From: Aphanomyces cochlioides
Lineage: Eukaryota > Oomycota > Saprolegniomycetes > Saprolegniales > Verrucalvaceae
Direction of reading: 5' to 3'
Assembly: GCA_019828595.1 (NCBI GenBank)
Contig: JAHQRK010000004.1
Coordinates: forward strand, 3,658,001-3,722,000
Length of the DNA: 64,000 nucleotides
Shown: positions 54,091 to 64,000 of the stretch, piece by piece
Position numbering within the stretch: the first letter of the stretch is position 1
Layout of the letters: each line of letters starts with the position of its first letter
Position numbers and translations under genes: made by a program
Notes under the pieces: model-generated
Told to the model about the DNA's origin: nothing
Seen by the model: only the letters and a program-made list of their open reading frames with translations
The model's database searches: none

Positions 54091-54466
54091 GGGGCAGTCT
54101 TAACGGGATCGTGATCCCAGCCTCACGATACAATTTGTTACATGACCCGATGGAATTTGTCTGGGCATTCCTAACGGGATTATCACCTTTAGGTGTCGCC
54201 CTCTAGGGACAAATGCTGCAACCGAAGATATCTAACAATAACGAGATCGCTACTTGACGATGGCACACGTGAGATTCGTAGAACTCAAAGAGTTTGGTGC
54301 TTGAGTCTTTGGGAAATTGCGCCGTGATCCCATGATCCCAAACCAGGTCATACCCCTGGAATTGGGTCACCGTATCATGGCGAAAAACCATAAGGCCATG
54401 ATTTCGTCCAATCAAAACTCAAAGAGACTTTGGGGTCATGACCCATGATCCCGTTAAGACTGCCCC
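54091..54466. mobile_element. MITE with TTA target site
   Basis: 376 bp, inverted ends GGGGCAGTCTTAACGGGATC, matched perfectly at the right end, then (c/g)tgatcc and tcatgac variants. Direct TTA at 54088-54090 and 54467-54469. Non-coding; a second gggatt/atccc set lies inside. Confidence 0.9.
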
Positions 54467-54469
54467 TTA

Positions 54470-55037
54470 GGCTCATGAGAGAATGTCATCTGTCGGCAAT
54501 CCACGTCTTGGGTTCAGTATCTGGTCTGGGTCTGTTCGTCAATTGTGCCACCATTTTGTTCCGAGTCTCCGCGGTAATGCAGTAAGGTTGGTGTTGATTT
54601 TTTGTAAGAGCAGAGAGCTCGTAGACAGCAAGATGGATCTGTGGCGCTCTTGTATTCAGGGCCCTGCATTCAGGTTCCAATGTAGAGTCCACTTGTGGTT
54701 TGGAGCTTGAGAGAGAAGAATCTGGACGTGACTTGGTCCTGAAGTGGGTGTTCAGTTGGCTGAGGTGGTGTAACCACCTCAGGCAACTCTCTGATCGTCA
54801 AATAAACCAGTTGTTAGGTGCAAGCTTATACCGTTGGATGGTCGAAGATTACATATGCTTTGAGAAGTCATCTGCAATTGTTGTCCCTTTTCTCAAGCAC
54901 CCACGGCGTCGAAACACGTTCTTTCGTCTTGTTCAGGTGACAGGCAAGTCCCACGACGTTCAGAAAAGCCTGCATATTACTAACTCCCTGTGAAACTCAG
55001 TGAACTTCAGAATCACTTTGAATCTTGCTCGATCCCA
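54470..55037. other. Upstream region of FAD oxidoreductase copy 2
   Basis: Open frames occur on both strands but none is recognisable. The last ~50 bp (cacttt-aatcttgctcgatccc) is a diverged match to the region upstream of copy 1. Confidence 0.45.
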
Positions 55038-56569
55038 ATGACATCTCGGTGGTTTCCTTGGATGGTTGGCGCACTTCTTCTCGCAATCTTGGCAAAGTCA
55101 TCACATCCACAAACGATCTCGATTGGACGGAATCAACGCATTGTGATTGTCGGCGGTGGTCCTGCCGGCGTCCATTGGGCGTCCCTCTTGGCACTCAAAG
55201 GCTTCACGAATATTCGAATCCTTGATTCCGGCACTGAAGTTGGCGGCAAATCCAAGTCGTACAAGGACAAACAGGGCCTTCGCCATGACTTGGGCACATG
55301 CTACGCTCACACTTTGTACCAACCGATCTTTGACCTCCTGAAGCGCTACGACCCAGGCAACGTTCCAGTGCCTTACCTCCCGACCAACAAGGGGCAGACG
55401 TGGATTCTCCGTGACGGCCTCCCCGCCACAGACTACTCTTCCTACAGTGTGCAAGTCGCAATGGTCAATGGCAAGTTGGCAACTCCCCAAGCCGCTGCCA
55501 ACTCCCTCGCGGATGCCATTACGAGATACATCCAAATCCACAATTCGATCTTTGGTGCGTACTCCTACGGCCTTCCCCCAAGCCGAAGGATTGGTCTCTC
55601 ATTCGAATGACGGCGTGGGATTTCCTCGTGAAGAACAACTTGACCGTCCTCGCGGGTCCTTTGACGTACAGTCTTGGGCAGCAAGGCTATGGCTTCTTTC
55701 AAGAAACGGCGGCGTTCTACATGCTCTGGTGGGTCCATCCTGACTTGATCAAGGATCGCCGGCAGTACATGCTCAGTGGGGGTTACCAGTCGTTGTGGAT
55801 CAACATGGCTAAGGCGTTTCCAGACCAAGTGACTGTCAGCCTCCGCCATAAAGTGACGAAAATTGTTCGCTCGGCCAAGTCTGGCATCACGATCAGTGCG
55901 ACCATCGACGACACGACGCCCGTGACGATCCAAGCCGACCATTTGGTCATGGCTGTCGATCTAAACCGCAATAACGCGCCGATTACGCCCGATTTGGATG
56001 CGAAGGAAACGCCGCTCTTTACAACTCAAAACATCGCCGCCACATTCGTCGTCTCGTTGATTGAGTCTGATCCATCGCCTATTGAAAGCGTCGCTGAATG
56101 GTGGCCAGATCGCGGCGCGGGTTCGATGCAAGGCCGCCTCCAACTGACAAGAAACACTCGCTTGGCTCTCTATAGCCCCAACTCGTCAGTCCCCTACAGC
56201 TTGAGTACAACCCCTGGCTCGCCGCCGGTCACCTTTGGCGTGAATGCCACAGGGCGACAACGACGAGTGGCGTACCAATACTACTTGCGACCAGCTCGAG
56301 AGAACGATGCGGCAGCTAGTCGAGGAACGTTGTTGCAGGATCTCCAGCTGGCCAACATGTCGAATGTCGATGTGATCAAGCAGTATGAATGGAACTATGC
56401 GCCGCGGTACAACCAGTCGACAATCGAAAATGGCGCGCCTTGGAAAGTCTGGGAGCAGCAGGGCTACCGCAATACGACATGGATCGGCTCCTCTGTCAGC
56501 TACGAAAGCACCTTGGACGTCGTCACGTACAACAACAACCTCATCAAACGTGTCGTCATGACTGGATAA
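55038..56569 (+). pseudogene. FAD-dependent oxidoreductase, copy 2, one-base frameshift
   Basis: Inverted copy of the gene at 10552-12084. It is 1532 nt against 1533: a run of six C is five here (55575-55579), shifting the frame after SYGLPP and causing a stop near 55608. Coding resumes in the right frame at MTAWDFLVKNN and ends with the same VVMTG. Besides this I noticed only one protein difference, Cys to Ser in the GSSVCYEST segment (position near 56499). Signal anchor, GGGPAG and EVGGKS motifs are as in copy 1. A homopolymer indel can be a sequencing error, so the gene may in fact be intact. Confidence 0.88.
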
Positions 56570-57312
56570 ATATTAATTGCATACTGCTTTCTATCTTTCA
56601 TATCAATTCTTCTTGAAACCACTGCTAAATGCGGCACGCGGCCCGCAAAACCGTAAACTACGTCTTGCGTGGTGAACCCAATGGCACCACGCTAGGAATA
56701 GCACACTGGAATTGAAGGGTGCGAACGAACAGACGCTTCAGATGACACCCCTCCGTACTGATCTTGTCCAGCTCTCAACATGGGTTGCCCGAGCGCGCGA
56801 AAGCCATTCATGTGATTTCCATAGGACCGACAGACGCTGTTCATGATGTGGCTTCGCAACACTCTGATGTGTATGTTGATATCGCATGGTGTTCGAAGAG
56901 AAACCTGCTGCTACACACGATCGAGAATCTACCCTCAATGCTTATTTAATTTTGCGTGTGTAAGGCACGTCAGACCAGATTTAGCGTGGCCGCGTTTGGC
57001 ACACATACCCCAAGCCACGCTGTTGTTCCATGCCATTCTTGCCAGGAAACTCTCCCAGTCAGAATTGTGATGGACATGGAGGTCATGCGATGGGTGGTGG
57101 TACAGTACTCTTTATGATTGCTACCGAAATTTGGTAGGCAATGCGTTGGGTAACAATTCTCGGTGGTTACATCGGTGGAAAGGAATTGTCTAGAGCATGC
57201 AAGAGCTTCCAGTAGAGCCATGGATGAACTTCTGTAGCATCTTCCACTGAATGCTACTAAGTCACTCGACTTAACAAATAATTATAGACTATCTAGGACG
57301 ATGACGAAGGGA
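56570..57312. other. Intergenic, no gene recognised
   Basis: The first ~60 bp resemble the 3' flank of FAD copy 1 beyond its MITE (10222 and below, reversed), but with many differences. gacacccctcc at 56745-56755 is a stray copy of the Mutator MITE tip. Confidence 0.5.
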
Positions 57313-58635
57313 CTATTCAATGAGTACAAAACTGTCGTTGTCTTCGTCTTGGTGGAGTCGTTGCCGTGCCAATGTCGCGCGACTCAAACCCAGGCTGACG
57401 AAGAATGAATTGACTTTCGAGCCCCTCGATGACGCCGTCGACCGTGTTTCGTTCTCGGACCGTGCCGTGCTGCGACTCCCGACTGACTTGGACCGGCCAG
57501 AGACCACACCAGGCGTTAGTGAACGCGTCTCGGGCGCTTGGATTGAGCACGTGAAGCAGGCTAAGACGCGCTCTTGTCGGCCATGGGTTCGCACGTCCCA
57601 CACTTTGACACAGCGACTGCAGTACGCCTCGCCGCATTTTTCACAAAATTGACGCTTTCGAATGATGGGCAAGCTCTTGCAACAGAGAGAACACTTGCGG
57701 TGGAGAGCTGTCGCGTTTGGCCGCGGAGGAACGTAAGGTAAGCGGCTCAAGCGGTCTTCTCTCAGGAAGACGTCAATGTCGAGCAAGGCCCGGCAGCGCT
57801 TTTTGAAAATCGCGTCGAGGACAATACGGCGACACCGCATGACCTTGTCGACAAACCACTCGGACGGACCTTCGCAGCAGTCAACGTGCGTCACGTAGAA
57901 CATGTCCAAGTAACCAGGACGCTCCGACTCGAGGAAGACATGACCGCTGCCGTGATTCTTGGAACGGATCAGCTCACAAGCAGATTCGAGGTTGGGACAG
58001 CACTCGAGCCGGATCGACTTGTGGCTTCTCACCCAACCACGGCGTCCTTCGACAGTGAAGGAATTGTGGCACTACGAACGACAAGAGGGTAAGATTCTGC
58101 GGTGATGGAGCGCAGAGAGTACCTCGATCTGACAGGCATCTCGGCGCATGATCATCTTTGGCATTTGACTGTCGTAAGCTCGCCAAGTCAAGGTTGTCTT
58201 CTTGTAAGGAGCGTCTACGGTCGGGACATCCAACGTGTACAGGTGGACAGCGTCAAGGAGTCCTTTGCCAAATCGACGGCAGAATTCTTTCGGCCGCGTG
58301 GCTTCCGTGTCAAAGAGAGCAATGACTTCGTCGAGCGACGCCATAACTTCCATGTAGCCGAGATGAATCGTTGCGTTGGACGGGGCGCCAGGGTAGTCTC
58401 CTTTGAAGATCTTGAGATGCTTCTCGTCTGACAGCATCTTGTAAGACACTTTGCCACCCTCGATAATCGTCTTTTCAATCTAAAGGAAGAACCGGTCATG
58501 TGCTGCTTTCGGGGGCGGAAGTCGTACCAGTTCATGTGTGTTGTCTACGGCTTGAGAGAGGTAGTCGTCGACTTGCGCCGGTGTCAATGGCGGACATTTG
58601 AAGAAGTTGGGCGGCAGCGGCAACGGCAATATCAT
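57313..58635 (-). CDS. START-FYVE protein, three exons
   Basis: Exons 58635-58528, 58479-58123 and 58071-57313, with introns of 48 and 51 nt (GT-AG, phase 0), give 407 residues. Residues ~1-260 form the START-like unit: MILPLPLPPNFFKCPPLTPA, LDEVIALFDTEATRPKEFCR, GSGHVFLESERPGYLDMFYV, KKRCRALLDIDVFLREDRL. The FYVE-type finger follows: CSLC, CEKCGEAYCSRC and CFTC, eight cysteines. A Ser/Arg-rich tail (GSRSTARSENETRSTASSRG) ends at IE. START binds lipid and FYVE binds phosphatidylinositol 3-phosphate, so a role at endosomal membranes is likely. The FYVE core lacks a clear RRHHCR motif (RKRQFC here), as is common in this oomycete group. The start ATG is chosen by match to the paralogue's MPLQLP. 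Confidence 0.87.
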
Positions 58636-59367
58636 CAAGACGATGAATTCCAAATGACCAAACGAGCATTTGTGCGTTCTGTAAGTTATCAATTCATCCA
58701 GCGACAATGTGGGTTCTTCGAACTCGACACAAAAAACTACGAATTGTATACTACGTAGTACTTGATTACTTCAAGAGGAGGAGCCTTCCAACCAGGTGAT
58801 AGACGTGGTTGTTGTTGGATTTGCAGCAAGAACAAGGTGTCGCCTCCATCTGCCTTCCCCATTGATCAATTAGCCTCTTGGTTAAGTGCCACATTGTCGA
58901 GCAGCGGCATGACATGGAAGGTATAGCCTTCCGTGTCGACTAGCAGGCGTCCTATAGGGAGATTCTTTGCACAAGAGGATCAAGCCACGCGCAAAACATA
59001 ACAGCTGTCTCGACGCGAACGATGGGTTTGCATCGATCGCGACATACGGGTTGGAACATCGAGCATGATTTGCTTCGCATAAGAGTGGAAGTACAAAGAC
59101 GAGAATTGGATGGGTCTTGGATTTTTCAAAGCCATTAGCTGTTATATGTAAATGTACGTGTGAAGACTTTATGAAGCTCGTCTCTTCCGCGATGCAGTGC
59201 TTGTTCCAATCGATATTGCCAATTTGTCGATTTCAACAAAGCCAATCACACATTTATTCGGCACCTATCAGAGAATCCGAAAGAAAGCTGAAAAGTCAGA
59301 TAAGAGTATCAAAAGTCAAAAGCGTGTCTCATGCCACATGGGATGACTATTTGACTTGAATTATGTA
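58636..59367. other. Intergenic, no gene recognised
   Basis: Upstream region of the START-FYVE gene. No similarity recognised in any frame. Confidence 0.5.
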
Positions 59368-61273
59368 CAGTTAAACCTGCCAAATGAAACGGATGTGCTT
59401 GGAATATTTTTATTTTCAACATACGAGGTGTTTCAGTATAGAAGGTTTTATTAGAGTAAATGGTTATCTCCTGACGCACATCACAACAGCCATGACTCGA
59501 TGGTTCCATTTGGGAGCTTTGAACGATAAACAGCAATGGCAGATCGAAGTGACGAGATGTCTCTCGCAATATCAATTTTGGAGTGCTTCGCCCAAGTCTC
59601 CAGTATTGCCACGGCTTGCTGCACATCCACGATCCTTGGAACTTGTGGGTTGTCGTCGTCAGACGCACTTTCAGCATCATCCGCGGAATCAACAGCCTCT
59701 TGAGCCTCAAGAACGTCTCTCTCCCAACTTGCAGCGTCTGTTTCAAACGCAGGGATGTCCACATCAAGAATAATATCTTCAGGATCACAGCCCAGCAATT
59801 GTAGCATCACACGAACTTGATTTTCATCACTGTGGTCGTACAAAGAAGTAGCATTTGATAGAGATTCGTCAATACATTCCACATTGGCCAAAGCGACATC
59901 AACATCCCCACTTGATATTGTAACGGTTGAAGGGTCTCACTCACTGGCAACGTATCTTGAGGGATCAAGACCCTTGCAGTGTTTAATGCAATTTGATATT
60001 GTTGTAGTTGAGATATCCGCCCACGCACTTTTCATCCATTCCACAGCCATTTTCATATCAACACATTTGAACATTGAAGGACTTGGACTTGATCCAAGTG
60101 AATCGAGCGACGATACAAGGTAATTCACAAGCAGCATTCTGTACTTCACCTTGAATTTTTTATTACTCCAGCGTCAAGCAGTTGGGTAAAGCAGGTTGTG
60201 TTTGGTGGTAAGAAGACAACCTTTGTGTTCGTGAGCATATCCTCCGGTACAATGTGACAAGGGGCGTTATCCATGAGCATGAGGATGTGTCTGCCTTGAG
60301 CTGCCATTCTTTTGTCAAGCCATAAACAATATTGAGAGAAAATGTCTCCTCTCATCCAAGCCTTGGAGTTGGCATACCATTGGACACCAAGGGGGACCTT
60401 CTTCTTGAAGGCTCTTGGCATGAGGGAGTTGTTAATGGTGAGAAGTGGCATTTTCTCTCCAATCGCAGACGCAGTAAGCAAGACCGACACCCTTTCTTTG
60501 CTTTTTTTGTTTCCTTTGCACTGCTCATCTCTCATCACGAGTGACTTGCTTGGTAAATCGCACCATTGCAGTCCAGTCTCGTCACAGTTGAAAATATCTT
60601 TGACATCAAAGTTGCTGACAATGCTTGTTATTGACTTAGACCATTGAACAACTGTTTCCATGTTGACTAAGGCAGATTCTCCCGAGAGCGATTGAAATTT
60701 GATGTTGTGACGAGCGCGAAAGTTTTGCAACTATCCGTTTGAGGCTGTGAAGTTGACCATGCCGAGAGTTGCGGCTACACGAAGAGCCTTCTCCTGAATC
60801 ATAGGTCTATTAACAGGAATGACTTTCGTGGCACGAGCTTTGCAAAACCATCAGTTCACCCTGCGATCGAGCTCCAGCGCAGCGCCAGCCAGTCGGCACG
60901 GCCGTATAGACCTAGGATCAGCGTTTTGCTGAAGTTTTGCCATGATTTCTGGTCGTTTCTTCTTGATACGAGTGACTATGGCTTTCGATATGCCATATTT
61001 GTGTACGATGTCCTTGTAGGGAATGTTCTCATCAAGCATCTTGAGAACCTCAGCTTTCTTCATGAGGTCTATCTCGACTATGGCGATCGACAAAGTCAAA
61101 ATGATAGCAGTCATTCAGTTATTTAAAACTGCGTGAATCGAATAGTGTTTCCTATATATTTCAATTGGAAAAGCGTTTCTCGGATGAGGTTTCTACGTTT
61201 CACTTGAAAGGTCATTTGAGTGGCGAAGAGCACGGTGGAATGATATGGTGTTTATCATACAAGGTGTTTAACT
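59368..61273. mobile_element. pogo-like element B
   Basis: Left tip CAGTTAAACCTGCC after TA at 59366-59367. The right tip reads inward AGTTAAACACCTTG after TA at 61274-61275; the match is short and imperfect. It carries an almost full-length transposase gene on the minus strand. Confidence 0.6.
59481..61114 (-). pseudogene. pogo/Tigger-like DDD transposase B
   Basis: From the ATG at 61114: an N-terminal helix-turn-helix (KKAEVLKMLDENIPYKDIVH), then a stop after ELDRRVN (near 60851) and another before QNFRARHNIK (near 60730). The catalytic core follows: D in DIFNCDETGLQWCD, D in ILMLMDNAPCHIVPE, and D in TCFTQLLDAGVIKN. The post-core helix (AVEWMKSAWADISTTTISNC) and an acidic tail (DSADDAESASDDDNPQ) are in different frames from the core. 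All three catalytic Asp are kept. At least three stops or frameshifts make it inactive. Confidence 0.82.
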
Positions 61274-61987
61274 TACAGAGGTCTTTCACTTAGCAGTTTT
61301 ATACGTGTAAACGTCTTGCAAGCTTCGACCAGGTTTTCTTTTGCAATGCCTGACCCTCACCCCACCAGTGAAACCCTTCGTGAAAGGGGTTTCACAATTG
61401 TTAACAGCGCGTACCCGCGCTGTCAACTGCGAAACCCCCGAGGACACCCAGATAGGCACGTGTGTTTCTGACTTTTGGTACACCTATCTGACTATTCAGC
61501 TTTCTTTCGGATTATTCACATGATGCCCATTTATTCCTTCAAGACATTCTTTAAGACAGACTGCTTGACATATGGAGAGTTGTTGCCAGGTTTGCATCCC
61601 AATCAGACTGATGGGATTGCGCTTTGTGTGTTTTCCCGACGACGGCACTTGAAACAACATTCAGGATCACAGTGTGCGATATTAATCAGACAATCGCCCA
61701 GAAAATTGCGCTTACACGAGCTAAACGGGGGTCAAGTGCAGGAGGAATGAGCTTTCAATATGCAAGAAGAAGGGGTTCTTTACTTGTCTCAAGTCGAGAA
61801 AGTGGCAGGTGTAGGTCGTCAGGCTGTGCCTCTACCCAGATGAAACTTTTCGTAAACTGTGGCAGAAAGTCATTTTGGAGGGAATGAAATGGGTAGAATG
61901 ATCTAATTTTTCTCATTGAGATCTGGATCGTCACCTGGATGGCTTTGAGATTTTTCAGTGCGAGTGGGTGCGTAGAGATTCGCAGCA
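61274..61987. other. No gene; two short hairpins
   Basis: Hairpins gtgaaaccc/gggtttcac (61372-61401) and acagcgcg/cgcgctgt (61403-61425). Plus-strand frames have no recognisable family. Confidence 0.45.
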
Positions 61988-62110
61988 GGAGGGGTGTCAC
62001 TTTTGCCGACCAGAGAAAGTATGAGATCACGTTTTGAAACCTCCCGTCGTTGACACTCTGAGCGACAGTCTCGTGAATTGATCGCTGGGATGCATTGAAG
62101 AGGACATTAG
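61988..62110. mobile_element. Remnant of the Mutator-like MITE
   Basis: GGAGGGGTGTCACTTTTGCC then GACCAGAGA reproduces the left end of 4966-5896. ctgagcgacag and gtgaattgatcgctg also match its interior (5208 on). The right end is not found. Confidence 0.75.
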
Positions 62111-62288
62111 GGAGGTTTCGCAAGTCGTGTTTTTCCCATTCCCATTGAAATCTCTGGTTGAATGGGATGTGGAGTGGGAGAGTTTGTTTTGCAGTTTCAC
62201 AACTGATCGGGATATTTGCATCATCTCTAAGAATCGAAGCTAACTTGAGAGGACTGCACAGCTTCATATTCTCTTTGCGACGAAACTT

Positions 62289-62582
62289 ATGCGCCTTGCA
62301 CTCCGTGTGTATCGATGGGCAAAAAAGAAGAAGTTAAGTCTTGACGTCATAATGATGCTTCTGGAGTACGGTGCCGGTGTCCCCGTAGAGCGACCACTCA
62401 TTCCTGAAGTCAGCTTCAATTTGAATATGCGCGACGCGGACGCTGAAATGTCCTTTCGATTTAACGTTCATGGGATTTTACAGCTTACAGCCCTTCTTGG
62501 CATCCCAAATGTTGTGGTTATTATGTTGAACTTTTCGAGGATCAGCATAGAGAGTATCGTAGTCGTCGCGACTTTCACCTAA
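62289..62582 (+). pseudogene. Harbinger-like transposase N-terminal remnant
   Basis: Plus-strand reading MRDADAEMSFRFNVHGILQL, TALLGIPNVVV and RISIESIVVVAT matches the part in front of the catalytic core of HARBI1-like transposases, the section missing from the remnant at 34426. The core itself is not present here. Confidence 0.55.
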
Positions 62583-62699
62583 AACTTACTCTGTGTCACT
62601 TGGGGTGATACGTACCAGCACGTACCACATCTTACCACTCGGTTTCTCGTGGAGAGAACCATATCTCAGCCCATGGGGCAATGAGAAGACAGACAATGT

Positions 62700-63122
62700 A
62701 TGACAAGGTCATGTTCAAGTAGAGAAGAGTAGAGAAGTGATCTAGGCTCACCGTAAAGCAACTATAGTTCGAACCTTCGAATCACTAGGATTGGACTAAA
62801 TCCCAAGAATATCAACACTCCCCCGTGCCCTATAGGGATACCCCCGTACCTGTAGGGAAATGAAGACGGGCATTTGGTCCGAAGGTTGGTACAAGCACGA
62901 CTCCGAGATGGACTTCTCGAAACCAATAGAATGAAGATAGTCAACAAGTACCTTGTTCCACTCATGAGGCGCTTGCTTCAGCCCATAAAGGCTTTTGATG
63001 AGCTCCAAACTAAGGTCGGCTGGATCGCCCTCAGGCAAGTCAAGCTTATTCGGAAGGGATGCTACATAGTCGGTAAAGCCTTCGGGCACTTTGATCGCGA
63101 TTTTCTCGCTCAGGTAACGGAT
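62700..63122 (-). pseudogene. Copia fragment: reverse transcriptase fused to LTR by deletion
   Basis: From 63122: KVPEGFTDYVASLPNKLDLP, SLELIKSLYGLKQAPHEWNK and SISESCLYQPSDQMPVF. The YVDD core and everything after it are missing; the reading goes straight into a purine-rich tract and TGTTGATATTCTTGG (from 62817), the start of a 3' LTR. The LTR's far end is not defined. This is a different Copia lineage from the one at 31 kb. Confidence 0.75.
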
Positions 63123-63266
63123 TTTTAGTGGTCGAGTTTTGACCAGTCATGTCCATTTTGTTTACAGGCCAAACCAAAATCGATAAATGGCTCATTTATG
63201 AAGTTTCGGATCCGAATGGTTTCAGGCCAAACTGAGAAAAAAGTAGTTACAGCAACACCCGAAATA

Positions 63267-63806
63267 CGGTTGGTTGTTCCGCTCATCGGCAGGACTATTA
63301 CTAAATGGACCCGATCATCAAACTCCATGTTACCAAACTCATCATGGCCATTCACGAAAAGAGTGACGAGAGATGGTCGATGACCTCTGGACTGCAAAAT
63401 GGCGCGTTTTGAGCGTCACCAATTGCATTAGGAGCTGCTCAAGATGGATTCAAAAGATTAGGAATACTTATGGCTGGGGAAGCGGGACTTCACCTGTCTG
63501 TGCATTTTGACTCTGAAATGACCCCTCCATTGCCCTTCCCTGTTTTTTTACGCACTGGTGGAGACGAACGATCTTTTCGGAAGAGCTTCCAATGAGTCAG
63601 AGGAGAGGGCCGTTCGGGAACGAGGAATGTGATTACTTCGTCTGGGTTCCTGACTAAAAATAAACAAGGGATCAAAGCTCCGATTGTGCTCGTCGCTCTA
63701 CTGATCGCGATAGCTTGCGAGGGAGCCGGAGAAGAAATCAACTGATGCCCGGATAATGGATATAATGAAGTGCGAAGAGATTGTGTATTTACATATAGGA
63801 GAAGTA
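63267..63806. repeat. 540-bp dispersed repeat, copy 2 (inverted)
   Basis: Same length as 35502-36041, opposite orientation. The minus-strand frame with PAPSQAIAISRATSTIGALI is open in both. Here it continues on one side into related sequence (FGNMEFDDRVHLVIVLPMSG, then TTNRISGVAVTTFFS) that copy 1 lacks beyond SGRTNR. The other side is cut by the pogo-like element at 63807. Confidence 0.85.
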
Positions 63807-64000
63807 CAGAGGCCTGGTAAATATAAGCGTATAGTGGTACTTGAACTTTGGGACCAATTCTAGTGACCTCTAAGATATTATGTTATAAATTTTCACAAGA
63901 ATGGTATTTTGGAGGGAAAGAGATTAGTGGCTGATAGAAGTCTATTCATATTTCGACATGGAGGATGATGAGCTCAAGATCGTGAAGACCCGGCGACGGT
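63807..64000 (+). mobile_element. pogo-like element C, left end, runs off the window
   Basis: After TA (63805-63806) the sequence CAGAGGCCTGGTAAATATAA then gcgtatagtggtac parallels the terminal repeat of element A (25791). An ATG at 63958 opens MEDDELKIVKTRRR, which matches MEEQVKIVKTRRR of element A's transposase. The gene continues past the end of the window, so its state cannot be judged. Confidence 0.85.

Noticed and set aside
61755..62267. 170-codon minus-strand frame
   Set aside because: It spans the Mutator MITE remnant at 61988-62110 and so mixes unrelated sequences; no domain seen.
62761..62790. tRNA-like T-arm sequence (agttcgaaccttcgaatc)
   Set aside because: No acceptor, D or anticodon stem can be folded around it; it lies in a Copia LTR. 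No tRNA gene was found in the window.

Overview
This is a eukaryotic, transposon-dominated window that reads as the genome of a saprolegnialean oomycete; Aphanomyces-like is my inference, not a proof. The signs are: START domains coupled to a FYVE zinc finger in one protein, GT-AG introns of only 36-51 nt, Crypton-type tyrosine recombinases with a GCR1-like C-terminal domain, and PIF/Harbinger elements paired with SANT/Myb or DUF6818-like proteins. I see no bacterial operons, rRNA, tRNA, CRISPR or viral genes.

Host genes sit at the two ends. (i) 0.04-7.5 kb is a decaying array of zinc-dependent medium-chain alcohol dehydrogenases (ADH): one intact gene (2692-3744), three broken copies and a 3' fragment, rearranged by duplication, inversion and transposon insertion. 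(ii) 7.65-9.76 kb is a six-exon gene with two START units and one FYVE finger; a single START-FYVE paralogue is at 57.3-58.6 kb. (iii) 10.55-12.08 kb is a secreted or membrane-anchored FAD oxidoreductase gene. A practically identical inverted copy lies at 55.0-56.6 kb, carrying one single-base frameshift. So the window begins and ends with related gene pairs (FAD oxidase plus START-FYVE) in mirror orientation, about 44 kb apart.

The 43 kb between (12.2-55 kb) is nested mobile DNA. In order: a 4-bp-TSD element (12.2-13.1); Crypton 1 (13.8-15.7); a Mutator-like element (18.4-23.3); Crypton 2, split over 23.6-30.6 kb by a hAT element that is itself split by a pogo-like element, and by a pogo deletion derivative; Copia pol and LTR (30.6-32.2); Harbinger, pogo and gypsy fragments (32.3-38); Copia gag (38.5); mariner and pogo remnants (39-41.1); a five-element nest (41.2-48.3) around a third tyrosine-recombinase element; an inverted sister copy of the outer MITE (49.5-49.96); and a second Harbinger (50.9-53.3). 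Beyond the FAD and START-FYVE genes come another pogo-like element (59.4-61.3), fragments of Mutator MITE, Harbinger and Copia, a 540-bp inverted dispersed repeat, and the start of one more pogo-like element running off the end.

The most interesting object is the tyrosine-recombinase element at 42.84-47.96 kb. Comparison with an unoccupied 446-bp sister MITE places its ends to within about 10 bp. It appears to carry terminal inverted repeats and a 7-bp flanking direct repeat, which Cryptons are not known for. At three nested insertions, removing the inserted element on paper restores an open reading frame across the junction, which confirms the boundaries independently.
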